Below are positions 51,515 through 62,099 of a stretch of 64,000 bases of DNA, in pieces (positions within the stretch are counted from its first letter, which is position 1; every line of letters starts with the position of its first letter). Under the pieces are notes generated by a model that made no database searches, was not told where the DNA came from, and saw only the letters and a list, made by a program, of their open reading frames with translations. The DNA comes from Cannabis sativa (Eukaryota > Streptophyta > Magnoliopsida > Rosales > Cannabaceae). The stretch spans positions 75,160,211 through 75,224,210 of the forward strand of contig NC_083604.1 in the NCBI RefSeq assembly GCF_029168945.1, written 5' to 3'. Position numbers and translations under genes: made by a program.

Positions 51515-51566
51515 CTAGTGGAATCAAAGCAAATACAAAAGGAGAAGTGGGAGAGAAGTTAGTGAC
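51515..51566 (+). pseudogene. relic of REM-C exon 7
   Basis: After a GTGCAG acceptor, a phase-1 frame reads close to the C-terminal exon of REM-A and REM-B (ending GEVGEKLV here, EVGEKLA in REM-A, EVGEELA in REM-B). It is no longer translated because REM-C stops at 51408. Confidence 0.6.
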
Positions 51567-52324
51567 TTTTTTTTTTGAAACATATTTGCATAATGGTGAA
51601 GTTGTTATGCATTAAAACGCAAAACTGGATATATGGTGAATGAATCTATAAGGGATCAAATACCTTATTAGATACAGTATATATTTATTTTTATTATATG
51701 TGGGATGTTAATTTAACATGAACAAATTATCTTCTATGGATGACCTCTTTTTAGTTGTAGTTACAATATCTGTTCAAATATACAGTTTACTATGTGTTTC
51801 AAAAAATTCTAACATGTCATTACTAACCAACAAATAATAAAAGATAATGTTGTAATAAACATAAAGTTTGAATCTATAATGTTAAAAAAATCATGATTAC
51901 CGTTTAGAACCTCAATGGCTGGCAGAGTGTAGGTTTTTTCCGGCGGGCGATGGTATCGTTCCTATGCCTTTGGTCTGCTTGTCTTAGGCTTTCGTATGAC
52001 CTCTTTGGGAAATTTGATTTTCTATACTTAGAAAATCTTAAATTTTTTTTCCTAAATACATACTTAATAATATTGGTCATATATGACCACATTCCTAATA
52101 TCCCACAAATACCCCTCCCATTTGAAAAAAAATCAAAAACTCAAATCATCCATCCATGGCTGCCTCATCCCGAACCTCTCTTCAGCGTCCGACCACCACG
52201 CCTGGCCACCGACGACTACCCACCACCCCGACTATGCACGACCACCGTCCGAACCACGCACGACCCAGCCCCTTCTCTCGGACCCAGCCCCTCTCTCTCA
52301 AACTGAAAAAAAAAAAAACCAGAG

Positions 52325-52403
52325 GTCCGATGGTCAGACCACATGGTCCGATGGGGTCCGATTTGGTCGGACCCCATCGGACCATGTGGTCCGACCATCG
52401 GAC
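52325..52403. repeat. 79-bp near-perfect hairpin of GTCCGA motifs
   Basis: Two arms of 37 bp, differing at one position, surround a 5-base loop (TTTGG). Each arm contains GTCCGATGG, GACCACATGGTCC and GGGGTCCGA. Confidence 0.85.
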
Positions 52404-52458
52404 CATTGTCTCTTTGTGGTCCGAACTTGTGGTTATTGATTTGGGATTAATTTCACAG

Positions 52459-52904
52459 CTATGCAAACTGAAGCGCTTCCTGTGGTGAACAAGTTCCAGC
52501 TTACAGAAGATCCCCACTCGGCGTGAGTTTCTACTTTCTTTCTCAATGTTCTGAGTTTTTCTTGGGTTTCTTGGATTGTCATTGACCAGGTCTCTTGGAT
52601 CACCCAATTTAACTTTGAGTATTTTGTGTGTGTACTTGGTCTAAATTTATTTCTGTCATTAATTTTGACTATGAAATACCCATGGTAATAGAATAGTAGT
52701 GAACGGTCTTTTATAAATACCAACCGATTCTTTTCATTTTTTGAAGTACTGTTTCTTTTCTTTACTGGGTTTGTACTGAGTTACTAGTGATGCATTTTGA
52801 TTTTGACTAGTTTGGTATATAATGTATCGAAATTCATATGCATCTTGCTGTAACAAATTCCACTGATATTGCATTTTTTTTTTCAGTTTGAGGAAAACAA
52901 AGAG
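52459..52904 (+). pseudogene. captured gene fragment inside the Pack-type element
   Basis: A 64-bp exon-like segment (52459-52522) lies between TTTCACAG and GTGAGT and contains an ATG followed by QTEALPVVNKFQLTEDPHS. A 364-bp AT-rich intron-like stretch ends in a poly-T tract and TTTCAG (52886), then a short open segment begins. The splice signals and low-repeat coding texture point to DNA taken from a normal gene. I do not recognise the source protein. Confidence 0.5.
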
Positions 52905-52910
52905 ACAATG

Positions 52911-53079
52911 GTCCGATGGTCGGACCCATCGGACCCCATGGTCCGACTATCGGACTGTGGTTTTTTTTTTTTTTTTTTTTTTTTTTTCTTGATTTCAGAG
53001 AGAGGAAGAGAGAGAGGTCCGATGGTCGGACCTTGGGGTCCGATGGGTCCGATTGGTCGGACCCCGAGGTCCGACCATC
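52911..53079. repeat. two further GTCCGA palindrome clusters
   Basis: 52911-52955 and 53017-53079 each pair a GTCCGATGGTCGGACC-like arm with its inverse. They are separated by a poly-T run. Together with 52325-52403 they make three hairpins in one element. Confidence 0.8.
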
Positions 53080-53756
53080 TACTGTGGGTGGTTTTTTTTT
53101 TTTTTTCTTCGCATTTCAGAGAGGGTCAGAGGCCCGTCCCACCGTCGCCGGTTCTGCTTGGTCGGAGTTGGAGTCGACGGCGTGGGTGGGTCGGGGTTGA
53201 GCGTCAAAGGAGCACGGTGGGACGGGGTGCCTCTGTCGGTTGCTGGTTGCTTTGAGAGGTTGCGGCTGGGATTGGGTTGAGAGAGACGAAGAGAGAGGAA
53301 GATAGAGGGTTTCAAATGAGAGGGGTAGTTTAGGAAATTTAAAAATGTTGTCATATATCACAAATTTTACTAACTTTGCATTTAGGGGAAAAATTATTAA
53401 GTAATTTAAGCATAGAAATTCAAATTTCCCACCTCTTTTGCGCGAGGGGAAAGTCTTATGAAATTATTTTATGTTATGTTTTTATTTAGTTTACTTATTT
53501 TATTTTGTTTAATTTTATCGGTGTTGTCCACTTATGTCTTTTCTCGCGTTGGCTTTAGGCCTTTTTTGGAAGTTTTATCTTTTTAGATGGTCCTGCGTAA
53601 GTTATGAGCTTAATGCTCTTTTCGTTATCAGCGTGGTTGGTCGATATTTGAGTCATCTCTTAGTGAGTTTTGTGCAGTTCTTCTGCCGAATTTTTTTTTT
53701 TTTTTTAAAAAAAAAATACTATTATTAAAATCCACATTCATCCATAATAATAAAAG

Positions 53757-54227
53757 GGAAATTTCAATTTTTGATCCTAATAAAATACCCCATTTCAAAA
53801 TATATACCCTCCACTAATTTATACAAATTAATTCCACTATTACTCATTTGTACCCAAAATACCCCTCAAATTTAATTTTCCTATTCACACTCTCTTTCCG
53901 TCTTTCCCTCTCTTTCACTCTCTCTCTCTCTCTCTGTCGTTCCATCTCTCTCTCTGTCGTTCCCTATCCCTCTTCGACATCGACCCAACATCACGACCCA
54001 CTCCGGCCATCCACCCACGTCCCCGACCCACTCCGGCCATCCACCCACGACCCCGACCCAACCACGAACCACCACGGACCACCACCACGACCCAGTGACC
54101 ACCACGAACCACCACGAACCACCACGGACCACAAAACGTCGCCACCACCAGCACCCGTGATCGTCGACACCGAACAGAGGCCTTCGCCACCACGAGCAGT
54201 ACCCGTCGCCACCACCACCCGTGATCA
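53757..54227 (+). mobile_element. probable left end and leader of a large Mutator-like element
   Basis: From 53757 the sequence starts GGGAAATTTCAATTTTTGAT, resembling the TIR style of the neighbouring elements, then runs through AT-rich and pyrimidine-rich DNA into a Pro/His-codon-like CCACGACC minisatellite. The CACTA element interrupts it at 54228, and it appears to resume at 58319 toward the Ulp1 gene. The opposite terminus would be beyond the window, so the left end cannot be proven here. Confidence 0.4.
53998..54135. repeat. GC-rich CCACGACC/CCACGAACCA minisatellite
   Basis: Two 33-bp-scale copies of CCCACTCCGGCCATCCACCC are followed by several ACCACGAACCACCACGGACC units. The composition is strikingly different from the surrounding AT-rich DNA. 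Confidence 0.8.
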
Positions 54228-54239
54228 CACTACAAGAAA

Positions 54240-54680
54240 AGGGCTTTTTGCCGGCGCATTTGGTGACATGCGCCGGCAAAAGTTGTCGACACAAACAAAT
54301 ATATAGAATCCCAATTTTTTTTGGGTTTACTTTTGCCGGCGCATATGTGCGCCGGCAAAACATATCTATACCGGCGCTATCAAGTTAAATGCGCCGGTAA
54401 AACGTGAAAACATTAGGCGCGAGAATTTGCCGCCTTTGATTTCATTTTTGGGGCGCATTTATACTTTTGCCGGCGCACATTTGCGCCGGTAAAAGTAACC
54501 AAATTTATTGGAGGGGAAATTCCCGCGTGGGTTTTATGTGGTAGGTGGGGCCACTTTTGCCGGCGCACTTATGCGCCGGCAAAAGTGTTAAGTGAAACGC
54601 GCGTTTTGCCTTAGGTCAGAAATAATTTTTTTTAAATACTTTTACCGGCGCAATTGGATGCGCCGGTAAAAGATGTGATA
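54240..54680. repeat. CACTA left subterminal repeats
   Basis: At least ten TTTTGCCGGCGCA or TTTTACCGGCGCA copies, direct and inverted, many in head-to-head pairs a few to about 20 bp apart that would fold as hairpins. They are presumed transposase-binding sites. Confidence 0.9.
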
Positions 54681-55036
54681 TGTATCAGGGGCTTCGAAGC
54701 CCCCTTTCTTCCCCTCCATTTCATTTTCTGCAAACACAGCAGCCACCCCCTCACCCCCTCTCCTTTTCTCTCTCAAGCCCACTCCCCTTCTCTCTTGTTT
54801 TCCCTCTCAATCTCTCTCAATCTTTGTAATTTCTCTCAAAATCTATCTCCCCCACTCAATCCCTCTAATTTCCCATTATTTTTTTCCCCAAATAAAAAAT
54901 CCGACCACACTCCGACGACACCACCGGCGGCTGCACCACCGCACCACCACTACCGTCCGCATCACCGCACCGCCCAACGCACCTGTTCAAGGTATTTTTT
55001 ATTTTTTTTTTCTATTGAATAAATATTTAGATTTGT

Positions 55037-55500
55037 ATATATGTGTATGTGTATATGGTAGATATGTTTGTATATGTGTATGTGTATGTATGTATGTATT
55101 TATATGTATGTGAGTGTATATACGTATATGTGTGTATGTGTATGTATGTATATTTGTGTATGTGTATGTATGTATGTAGGTATATATGTGTATGTGTATG
55201 TATTTATATATGTATGTATGTATGTATGTATGCATGAATATATGTATGTAAATATGTATGTGTATGTATGTATATATGAATGTATGTATGTATGTAAATA
55301 TGTATGTATATATGTGTGTATGTATGTATATATGTATGTAAACATATATATGTATATATGTATGTATGGGTGTGTATAAGTGTATGTGAGTTTATGTGTA
55401 TGTGTATGTGTGTGTATGTGTATAAGTGGGTGTAGGTGAATAGCTATGTGTATGTGAGTGTATATACTAATATATGTGTGTATGTGTTGATATGTATTTA
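55037..55500. repeat. TGTA/TGTG low-complexity tract in a CACTA intron
   Basis: A run of interrupted TATG, TGTA and TATA units lies between a donor-like CAAG/GTATTT (54989) and an acceptor-like TAATTAG/GTCC (55543). It is an expanded intronic microsatellite with no coding meaning despite long chance frames. Confidence 0.85.
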
Positions 55501-55713
55501 GGTATTAAATTTTTAATTTGATTTTACTTTTTTATGTAATTAGGTCCGTGTTCAACCGCTCGGGATTACCGCAAGCTGCCACAAGTTGTTATTTTTTCAC
55601 TCGATTCAGGTATATTTTTTTGCTTTCACTTAGTACGTAGTGTTATTTTTTTGCTTTCAACCGCTCATGTGTATGTGAGTGTTATTTTTTTGATCTACTA
55701 CATTCCTGATTTA

Positions 55714-56064
55714 AAGAACGGTAAAGACTGGCTGATTGTAAATGAGTACATACCGCGCAATGTTTGGGACTTCCCGGACACGGATGGGGAGACACCCTTT
55801 GTACAGGAAAACAATTCAGCTGAAACCGAGTTCGTTGTTCAACTTCCACAGTTGGATGATGTTGACTATGTTCGCCATGATGTCGACCCAACTGAAGTTG
55901 CAAACATCCATCGTGTGAATTCACAGCCTCAACAATTAGATGATTTCATTGTCGATGATGACAACGAGGGTCTAAATACCGAAGAAGACAACTCCTTAGA
56001 ATTAGAGAGTGACAGTGATGATAATGCTGTATATGTAACTGATGATGAGGATGATGAATTGTAA
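55714..56064 (+). pseudogene. C-terminal remnant of a TNP2-type CACTA transposase
   Basis: A frame reading DWLIVNEYIPRNVWDFPD is followed by a very acidic tail (DDDNEG, SDSDDNAVYVTDDEDDEL) and a stop. This is the layout of the extreme C-terminus of plant CACTA transposases. The catalytic core (transposase_21 region) is absent, probably removed by an internal deletion around 55611-55700 where short sequences recur (GTTATTTTTTTG, CAACCGCTC). Confidence 0.65.
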
Positions 56065-56169
56065 TTGACATAGTGTTTTAAATAAAATAAAAATTACAAC
56101 CCTTCTTCTTTAATATGTTTGCAATATGTTAGTTTATTTTAAATAAACAATATGTGTTGTATATGTAGT

Positions 56170-57706
56170 ATGTCTACACCAGGTGGCAGCAGTTCGAAAA
56201 AGAAAGGCGTCAGAGGTAAATACAAGGGCAAGAATGTTGAGGAGGAGCTCTCCAAAACACAATCTGCCAAGTTACCGATTGAGGTGCACGCAGAGACTGG
56301 CACCCCCGTAGGCAAAAACGGTAAAAAATTCAACAATATGGCCAAATGGATGACTCGGATGTCTATCCCCATTAATAAATTCAAATGGGAAGATGTCAGT
56401 AGAGCTGACATCAACGCACTCTGGGATAGACTTGAGGTATGCCTTACTAATTTTTTTAATTTCTAAATTACTATACTCTTATTAAATTGTAATTAATGTA
56501 TTAATGTGTAACTTTTTGCAGACCAAGTTTATCCTCCCACGAGATAACCCTACATTCGTAGACTACGGTGAGTACGAGATGTCAAAGGGTTTACGTGACT
56601 GGAGGGCAGACTGCAAGAAGAAGTGGATACAAAACATTGAGGAGCTTGGACAGGAGAGGGCCGACATGTCACCTCCTGAGGGAGTAACTCAAGAGGTGTG
56701 GAGTGACTGCATCGCTTATTGGAGCACAGACAAACAAAAGGTACATTTTTTAAAATTTGAAATTTTGGTAATGTTTAATTTATATAGTCAATAATAAATA
56801 ATTAATTGTTAGAAAAATTATTAATTTCAGGCGAGAGCAGCGAAAAATAAAGAAAGTCGGGGTAAGATGAAATTTCTAGGAGGCTGGGGCTCCAAGCCCA
56901 TTGTTTCACATGTTGTCGAAGGGGTAAGTTTATATTTAACTATCATTCATTTAACTTTTTCTAGTAAAATAACAGTACTAATATATTTTCTCTTGAAAAT
57001 AGGCTAACCCCGACACAGGAGAACTGCCAACTGCGGTGGAAACTTTTCAAAAGTTTCACCATAAAGGCAACGATTGGCGCAACGAGTTCGCGCAACAAGC
57101 TTACGTAAGTTTACGTTTTAATTCAATTTTTATTTATTTCTTTCAATTTATTTTGTGTTAAAATTAACCATTTAACTTACTTGTTTAATTGTTTTAGGAG
57201 CAAATGGTTGAAATAGCGGCAACTCAACCGACGGCGCCCCTTTGCGCAGATGAGCCCGAAGAGCTGCGTCGATCCTACACAGTACCCCCGAGACTTACCT
57301 GTTATGACGCAAGTACTCAGGGAACGATCTCGGCATCTTAGAGGCTTTGGCCATCTCCCCAGACTGAAGGGAGTTGGGGCCAAAAGAGCACCTGCCACGC
57401 ATCCTTCAGCCCAACCGACTGTTACAATGGAACAGTACGAGGCTTTACAGAAAAAAGTGGAGGAAGCGGAGCAGACAACTCAACATACGAGGCAGCAGTA
57501 TGAGACACAACAACTCTACCTCAGACGATTCCAAGATCAGTTTGAGTATCTTTCTCGAGCTGTGCCGGGTTTCAACTTGCCTCCCATGGATCTTCCACCA
57601 TTGCCCACTCCCAGTGCCGGATCATCGAGCCGCTCGCAGCCGTGGATCGTCATCGCAGCCTCCCGAGACTCAGAGAAACAACGATGACGACATTACCCGC
57701 CTATAG
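56170..57706 (+). pseudogene. CACTA second gene, Transposase_24 (Ptta/En/Spm) type, frameshifted
   Basis: Exons 56170-56436, 56522-56740, 56831-56923, 57003-57104 and 57198 onward splice cleanly in frame and give a basic N-terminus (SSSKKKGVRGKYKGKN), then the family core with WADCKKKW-like and GGWGSKPIV blocks. In exon 5 the frame is lost between about 57230 and 57345. It resumes in another frame as a coiled-coil-like stretch (MEQYEALQKKVEEAEQ, QQYETQQLYLRRF), and a second shift seems to occur near 57625. The encoded protein would be the TnpA-like accessory factor; this copy is probably non-functional. Confidence 0.75.
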
Positions 57707-57936
57707 AACTGTACTTTTTTTATTATCTAGTTCGAACATTTAACATTTTGTTTATATACTGATTTTAGTAGTAATTAATGTTGGTTTATCTTGTAATGTA
57801 AATTATGTTGGTTTATTTTGTTAATATAATATTATAATTATTTAAAAAAATATAATTAATTATATTTAATTAATTAATATTAAAATTAATTAAATATAAT
57901 TAATTAAATTTTTTTTAAAATAAAATTTAATACTTT

Positions 57937-58305
57937 TGCCGGCGCAATAGTGCGCCGGTAAAAAGTGGCAAAAACAAGTGGCGCCAACAGTCAGATTGGC
58001 GCCAATAGTTTTGCCGGCGCATGTAGTGCGCCGGCAAAACTATTGGCGCCAATCTGACTGTTGGCGCCAATTGTTTTGCCGGCGCACTATTGCGCCGGCA
58101 AAACCTAATCATAGCAGGTTCAAGGCGGATAAGGACAGTTTTTAACACCGGCGCTTATTTTTTGCCGGCGTTATTCCTCGCCGGTAAAAGGACGTTTTAC
58201 CGGCGCAGTTAATATACGCGCCGGTAAAAGGTCCTTTACCGACAAAGCTTTGCCGGCGCAGTCAGGGTACTTTTGCCGGCGCAACAATGCGCCGGTAAAA
58301 GCTGG
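57937..58305. repeat. CACTA right subterminal repeats
   Basis: The same TTTTGCCGGCGCA/TGCGCCGGCAAAA motifs as the left end, including a hairpin with TTGGCGCCAATCTGACTG-type arms around 57978-58070. Confidence 0.9.
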
Positions 58306-58479
58306 TTTTCTTGTAGTGTCATTAAAAGGTAATGTTTATGTTTTGAGAAAAAAATACATTTATCATAGATTTGGATGCCAATTATTGCATGTTGTTGAGA
58401 TTAGTGGATTTTGTGTAGCATTTGTGATCTTTAGGTTGTAGATTGTAGTGTTTCAATGAAATCTGTGTAAATTACAGGG

Positions 58480-58935
58480 TTGTCGATGACATGTCAATAG
58501 GTTATCGATAGGATGTCGATAGATTGAGTGTCTGTTTGAATGTTACTGTAATTTGTATGTCGATAGGATATCGCTTGTATGTCGATAGGATGTCGACCGG
58601 TATTTTAAGAGTATTTCTGCCCTATATTGTCGACGACTTGTCGACAGTATGTCGATTAAATGAACATGTTGATTGTTAGGTTGTATTGTCGACTGAATGT
58701 CGACAGTATGTCGATATATTGTGTAATTGTTATTTGTTTGAATTGTCGACTGAATGTCGACAGGATGTCGACATTTTGTCGACATGAAAGTATTTTCTCT
58801 GCTTTTGATAATGTCGACATAATGTCGAGGGTATGTCGACATAATGTCGACATGTTTGTTTTGAAATTTTTGTGTGCTTACTGTTAGATAATGTCGACTG
58901 AATATCGACATGATGTCGATGTTATGTCGACCATT
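58480..58935. repeat. GTCGAC-motif array upstream of the Ulp1 gene
   Basis: I count 22 copies of GTCGA in about 455 bp, mostly as ATGTCGACA-type units spaced irregularly by 9-30 bp, in otherwise AT-rich DNA. GTCGAC is self-complementary, so many neighbouring units can pair. The array ends about 50 bp before the Ulp1-type start codon. It is not a regular satellite. Confidence 0.9.
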
Positions 58936-58982
58936 TTAAATTTTTTTAGCAGCTTTATTTATTTGTTTTTTTGTTTTTTCAG

Positions 58983-61784
58983 ATGGCTCCCAGACTCATT
59001 ATTCCAGCACCCGAGCATTTCACTGGCCGCGTCACATATAGGGAGACCTTTGGAATTTTTGCAAAAATTAAAGCTCGGTTTGAGGAGTTCAACCTTAATA
59101 ACACGGCGAAGGAAAGCCGTTTCGGGAGCTTCTGGAATGCCGTACCACTGACATTCTCCTCGGTGTTATTTCACCAGCTGATGCTCCACAAAATGAAAGT
59201 GGATGCTCAGGAGGAGTTGAGGATGAGGTTTTATGTTGGTCGGAAGGAGGTCCGATTCGGGGTGCTGGAGTTTGCACTCATTACGGGTTTGGACTTCTCC
59301 TCGGGGCCAACAGAAGAGGAGAAGGCTGCGCAGGTCGCGCGCTCGGGGTCAGACCGATTGATCAACAAATATTTCAACCGGTCTGATAGTGTGAAGACAG
59401 AAGCACTCCAACTTCAGTTCACAAACTGCCAGAACCCGGAAGACTTGTACAAGCTCGGCTTGTGCTTGTTTGTGGAGTCAGTGCTTCTGGGCCGCGAGGC
59501 CAACGCGCTGATCACGCCTCACATCATTAGATATGTGGAAGACCTCGAGTTCTTCTTCCGGATTCCTTGGGGGAAGCACTCATTCGCCAGACTCATGCAC
59601 TCGCTTCAGAAAGACATGTTGAAACAGAAGGCCAACTACGAGAAGAAGCTGAGTTCGGATGTTCAGCACGAGTGCAAATACACAGCATATGGCTTCGCAC
59701 TGCAATTCAATATTGGGCGTACGAGGCCATTTTGGAGGTTGGCAAGAGGTATGGCACGAACCACGGGATTCGGTTCCCCAGGATGCTTAGCTGGACGAGC
59801 AAAGGCGATATTGGGAAGAAAGACGTCAGCGCATTATTTTCTAGACGGGTATGATTTTCACTTATGTTCTGAATAATTATTTAACATAAATGCTTGTAAT
59901 AAATGCTAAATGGTTTTATTTTGATATTTGTTAAACCATAAACAGAATCTGGAAGTGGTGAAGGGGCTACTTCCACGGACAGAGGAGGAGGCATTTGTGA
60001 GGACAATATCTTACGATGGTGTGGAGAACCTGGTTGATGATGCTGTGGATGACACAGAGGCTGAGGCAGGTAGTCAGGTACCAGAGACTCAGGTCCCAGA
60101 CACTCAGGAAAGAGACACTCAGGTACCAATTTCTGGAACTTTTTTTTATGTCTTTATTTTTTATTATTTTTTTTATATAGTGGAGGGTATATCGTATGCT
60201 TACCGTATTTTTTTGATATATATTTTTTCAGGCCACTGCTTCAGAACCTCAGCCCAGTGCACCATCTGCATCAGGCGTTCGGGGTGCCGAGTACACTGAT
60301 TTAGTGGCTCGGTTGGATAGGATCGAGGGTGACACTCAGGGTCTGTATGCTGCTCATGTCGAGCTGAAGAAGGCATACGAGACCAGCCATGTAGAGCTGA
60401 AGGGTGGTCAGAACGTAATTATGGAGCAGCTCAGACACATATTGGCCATGTTGAATCGTCCGCCAACGACAGCTTCAGCACCGGAGGCCCCAGCAGATCC
60501 ATCTACCCCACCACCACCGCTTCACCCCGCAGAAGAGGATGAGGTCTTCCCCGACGATTACGATCCTTATGAGGGAGCTCCGGCGACTCCGATCGAGGCA
60601 CAACCTCTTATCCATGTACATGACACCGAGTCGCGAGGGTGAGATTACGTCTATAGAGGCACAACCCGCGGTGGTTAAGAGTCGGAAGAGGAAGAGAAAG
60701 CCTCCGTATGGTTCGGTGACTATACGGAGATGAAGAGGAGACATAGGCCATCTTCGACTTTTGATCCCCTGGAGCCACCGGATGAGAAATTGTTAACCAC
60801 TTTCCGAAAGTGGTGTGTTGGACTCATTCCGAACCACCGACTTCGGGATTTGAGAAGTGGTGATTACGGTCCAGGATTCTTTTGGATAATGCTCACACCA
60901 AAGGAATGGCTTACAGATGACGTAAGTAAAGTATTTTATAATATTACTTCACTTTACAACTTTATGTGCAATTAATATATTTTTTTGTGTAACTGACATT
61001 TCCGTTTATATGCAGCATATAGATGCAGCAATGCATATGCTGAGGAGGCGACGCACCGACTATCCACTGACATTTCCTCAGAAGGGTATCATTCTCTCCA
61101 CATTCGTGACCGCCATGATCAGCAGTGCATGGACGAGCCACAAGGGTCCGAGGAAAAACTTTAAATGGGAGGAATATATCCTGGACTACTGCACAGGGTT
61201 TCATAAGGTATTGTTTTAGTAAGATTTTAAATGTTAATTGTTTGGGAAGATTATTATGGTTTGTTAATTGTTTCGTTGTTCTCTGTAATTACAGTCCCAA
61301 GTCTTTGAGAGATGGAGGGGTAACGAGTTTATTTACTTCGTTCTGCACCTTCCCACGGCAAGACACTGGGTCACAGTTGAAGTCGACATAGAGCTGTGGA
61401 AAATTAATGTCTACGACTGTGATTCCAGCGTCTGTCATTGGACCGCCATGGAACCCATCTTGAAGGTTTGGTCAGAACTGCTGCCCTCGCTAATCCTTGC
61501 AACCGGGGAATTTCCACATAACAACCAGATCATGGCGTTAGCTAACGGTGACATCACGGTGCTTCCAAAAATGCACGCGACTCGAGCCACTCACGACTTA
61601 GTTCCGAAGTCAGCAACCAGGTACATAGCAATAAAAAAGTACTATAGTATTAAAATATGTTTTACGTTAGACTGACTTTACATTTTATTTTGCATTTAGT
61701 GGTGATTGTGGCGTGTATTGCATTGAGTATGTGGAGCATCTCATGATGCAGCGTGGATTGACCGATGTGACGCCAACCGGATAG
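58983..61784 (+). pseudogene. DUF1985 / Ulp1-type (C48) peptidase gene of a Mutator-like element
   Basis: Exon-like segments 58983-59848, 59946-60122, 60232-about 60640, about 60690-60921, 61016-61207, 61295-61620 and 61700-61784 have good splice signals. The first holds a DUF1985-type domain (MAPRLIIPAPEHFTG, RFGVLEFALITGLDF). The last two hold the C48 peptidase core with His (ARHWVTVEV), Asp (VYDCDSS) and Cys (SGDCGVYC), so the triad is intact. A coiled-coil-like and Pro-rich linker lies between. The frame shifts near 59703 and again between about 60640 and 60715, so one continuous protein is not readable without sequence errors or unusual splicing. Ulp1-family peptidases cut SUMO-like modifiers; such genes are carried by plant MULEs of the Kaonashi type. 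The function here is inferred. Confidence 0.75.
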
Positions 61785-62099
61785 CCATGTTTCGTCAACG
61801 GTGGTGTGTCGATTTATTTTACCAAAATGTCGGCTGATTATATGTGTAATTATTGGGACATTGTATATTTTGTGTAATTAACATTACAGTTATGTATATA
61901 TAGATTTTCTTTTCGTTCAAATTTTGATAATTATACGTGGTTTCAAATATAAAATATCAACATTATTCAACAAAAATAACTATTGAACCTAAAAATAATT
62001 AAAATATTTGAAAAATATTCAACCTCAACAAAAATAAGTATGACAAAATATGCATCATTACAATATATCAAATTTCCCAACGAATACGTACAAGACGCC

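Larger units (their letters stand above)
52007..53430. mobile_element. TIR element carrying a gene fragment and long palindromes (Pack-type)
   Basis: The termini are GGGAAATTTGATTTTCTATA and its inverse with two changes, flanked by the exact 8-bp duplication ACCTCTTT (51999-52006, 53431-53438). The body of 1424 bp has no transposase. It holds a putative captured host segment (exon, intron, exon start, about 52440-52904), GC-rich flanks and three palindromic GTCCGA clusters. The terminal sequence is shared with the 436-bp element at 33027. A Mutator-like (Pack-MULE) nature is inferred from TIR style and cargo. Confidence 0.72.
54228..58318 (+). mobile_element. CACTA (En/Spm) transposon, deletion derivative
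   Basis: The 4091-bp element begins CACTACAAGAAAA and ends with the exact inverse TTTTCTTGTAGTG, flanked by the 3-bp duplication TCA (54225-54227, 58319-58321). Both subterminal regions are packed with TTTTGCCGGCGCA motifs in both orientations. Inside are a 5' leader, a TA/TG-rich intron, only the C-terminal end of a TNP2-type transposase, and a decayed Transposase_24-type second gene. It cannot make its own transposase, but the termini look fit for mobilisation by a relative. Confidence 0.93.

Noticed and set aside
52083..52488. Overlapping frames of about 110-140 codons in the left part of the Pack-type element
   Set aside because: They run through the palindrome in several frames and both strands with no consistent codon use or domain.
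53881..54363. Open frames rich in Pro/His or Gly/Trp across the CCACGACC minisatellite
   Set aside because: They are explained by the repeat and run across the CACTA boundary, so they cannot be one gene.
55037..55500. Long open frames on both strands in the TGTA/TGTG tract
   Set aside because: They translate to monotonous Tyr/Val/Met/Cys or Thr/His/Ile repeats produced by the microsatellite; there is no protein signature.
58480..58935. CRISPR-like array at the GTCGAC cluster
   Set aside because: Units are short, self-complementary and irregularly spaced, with no unique spacers of constant length, in a plant nuclear context.
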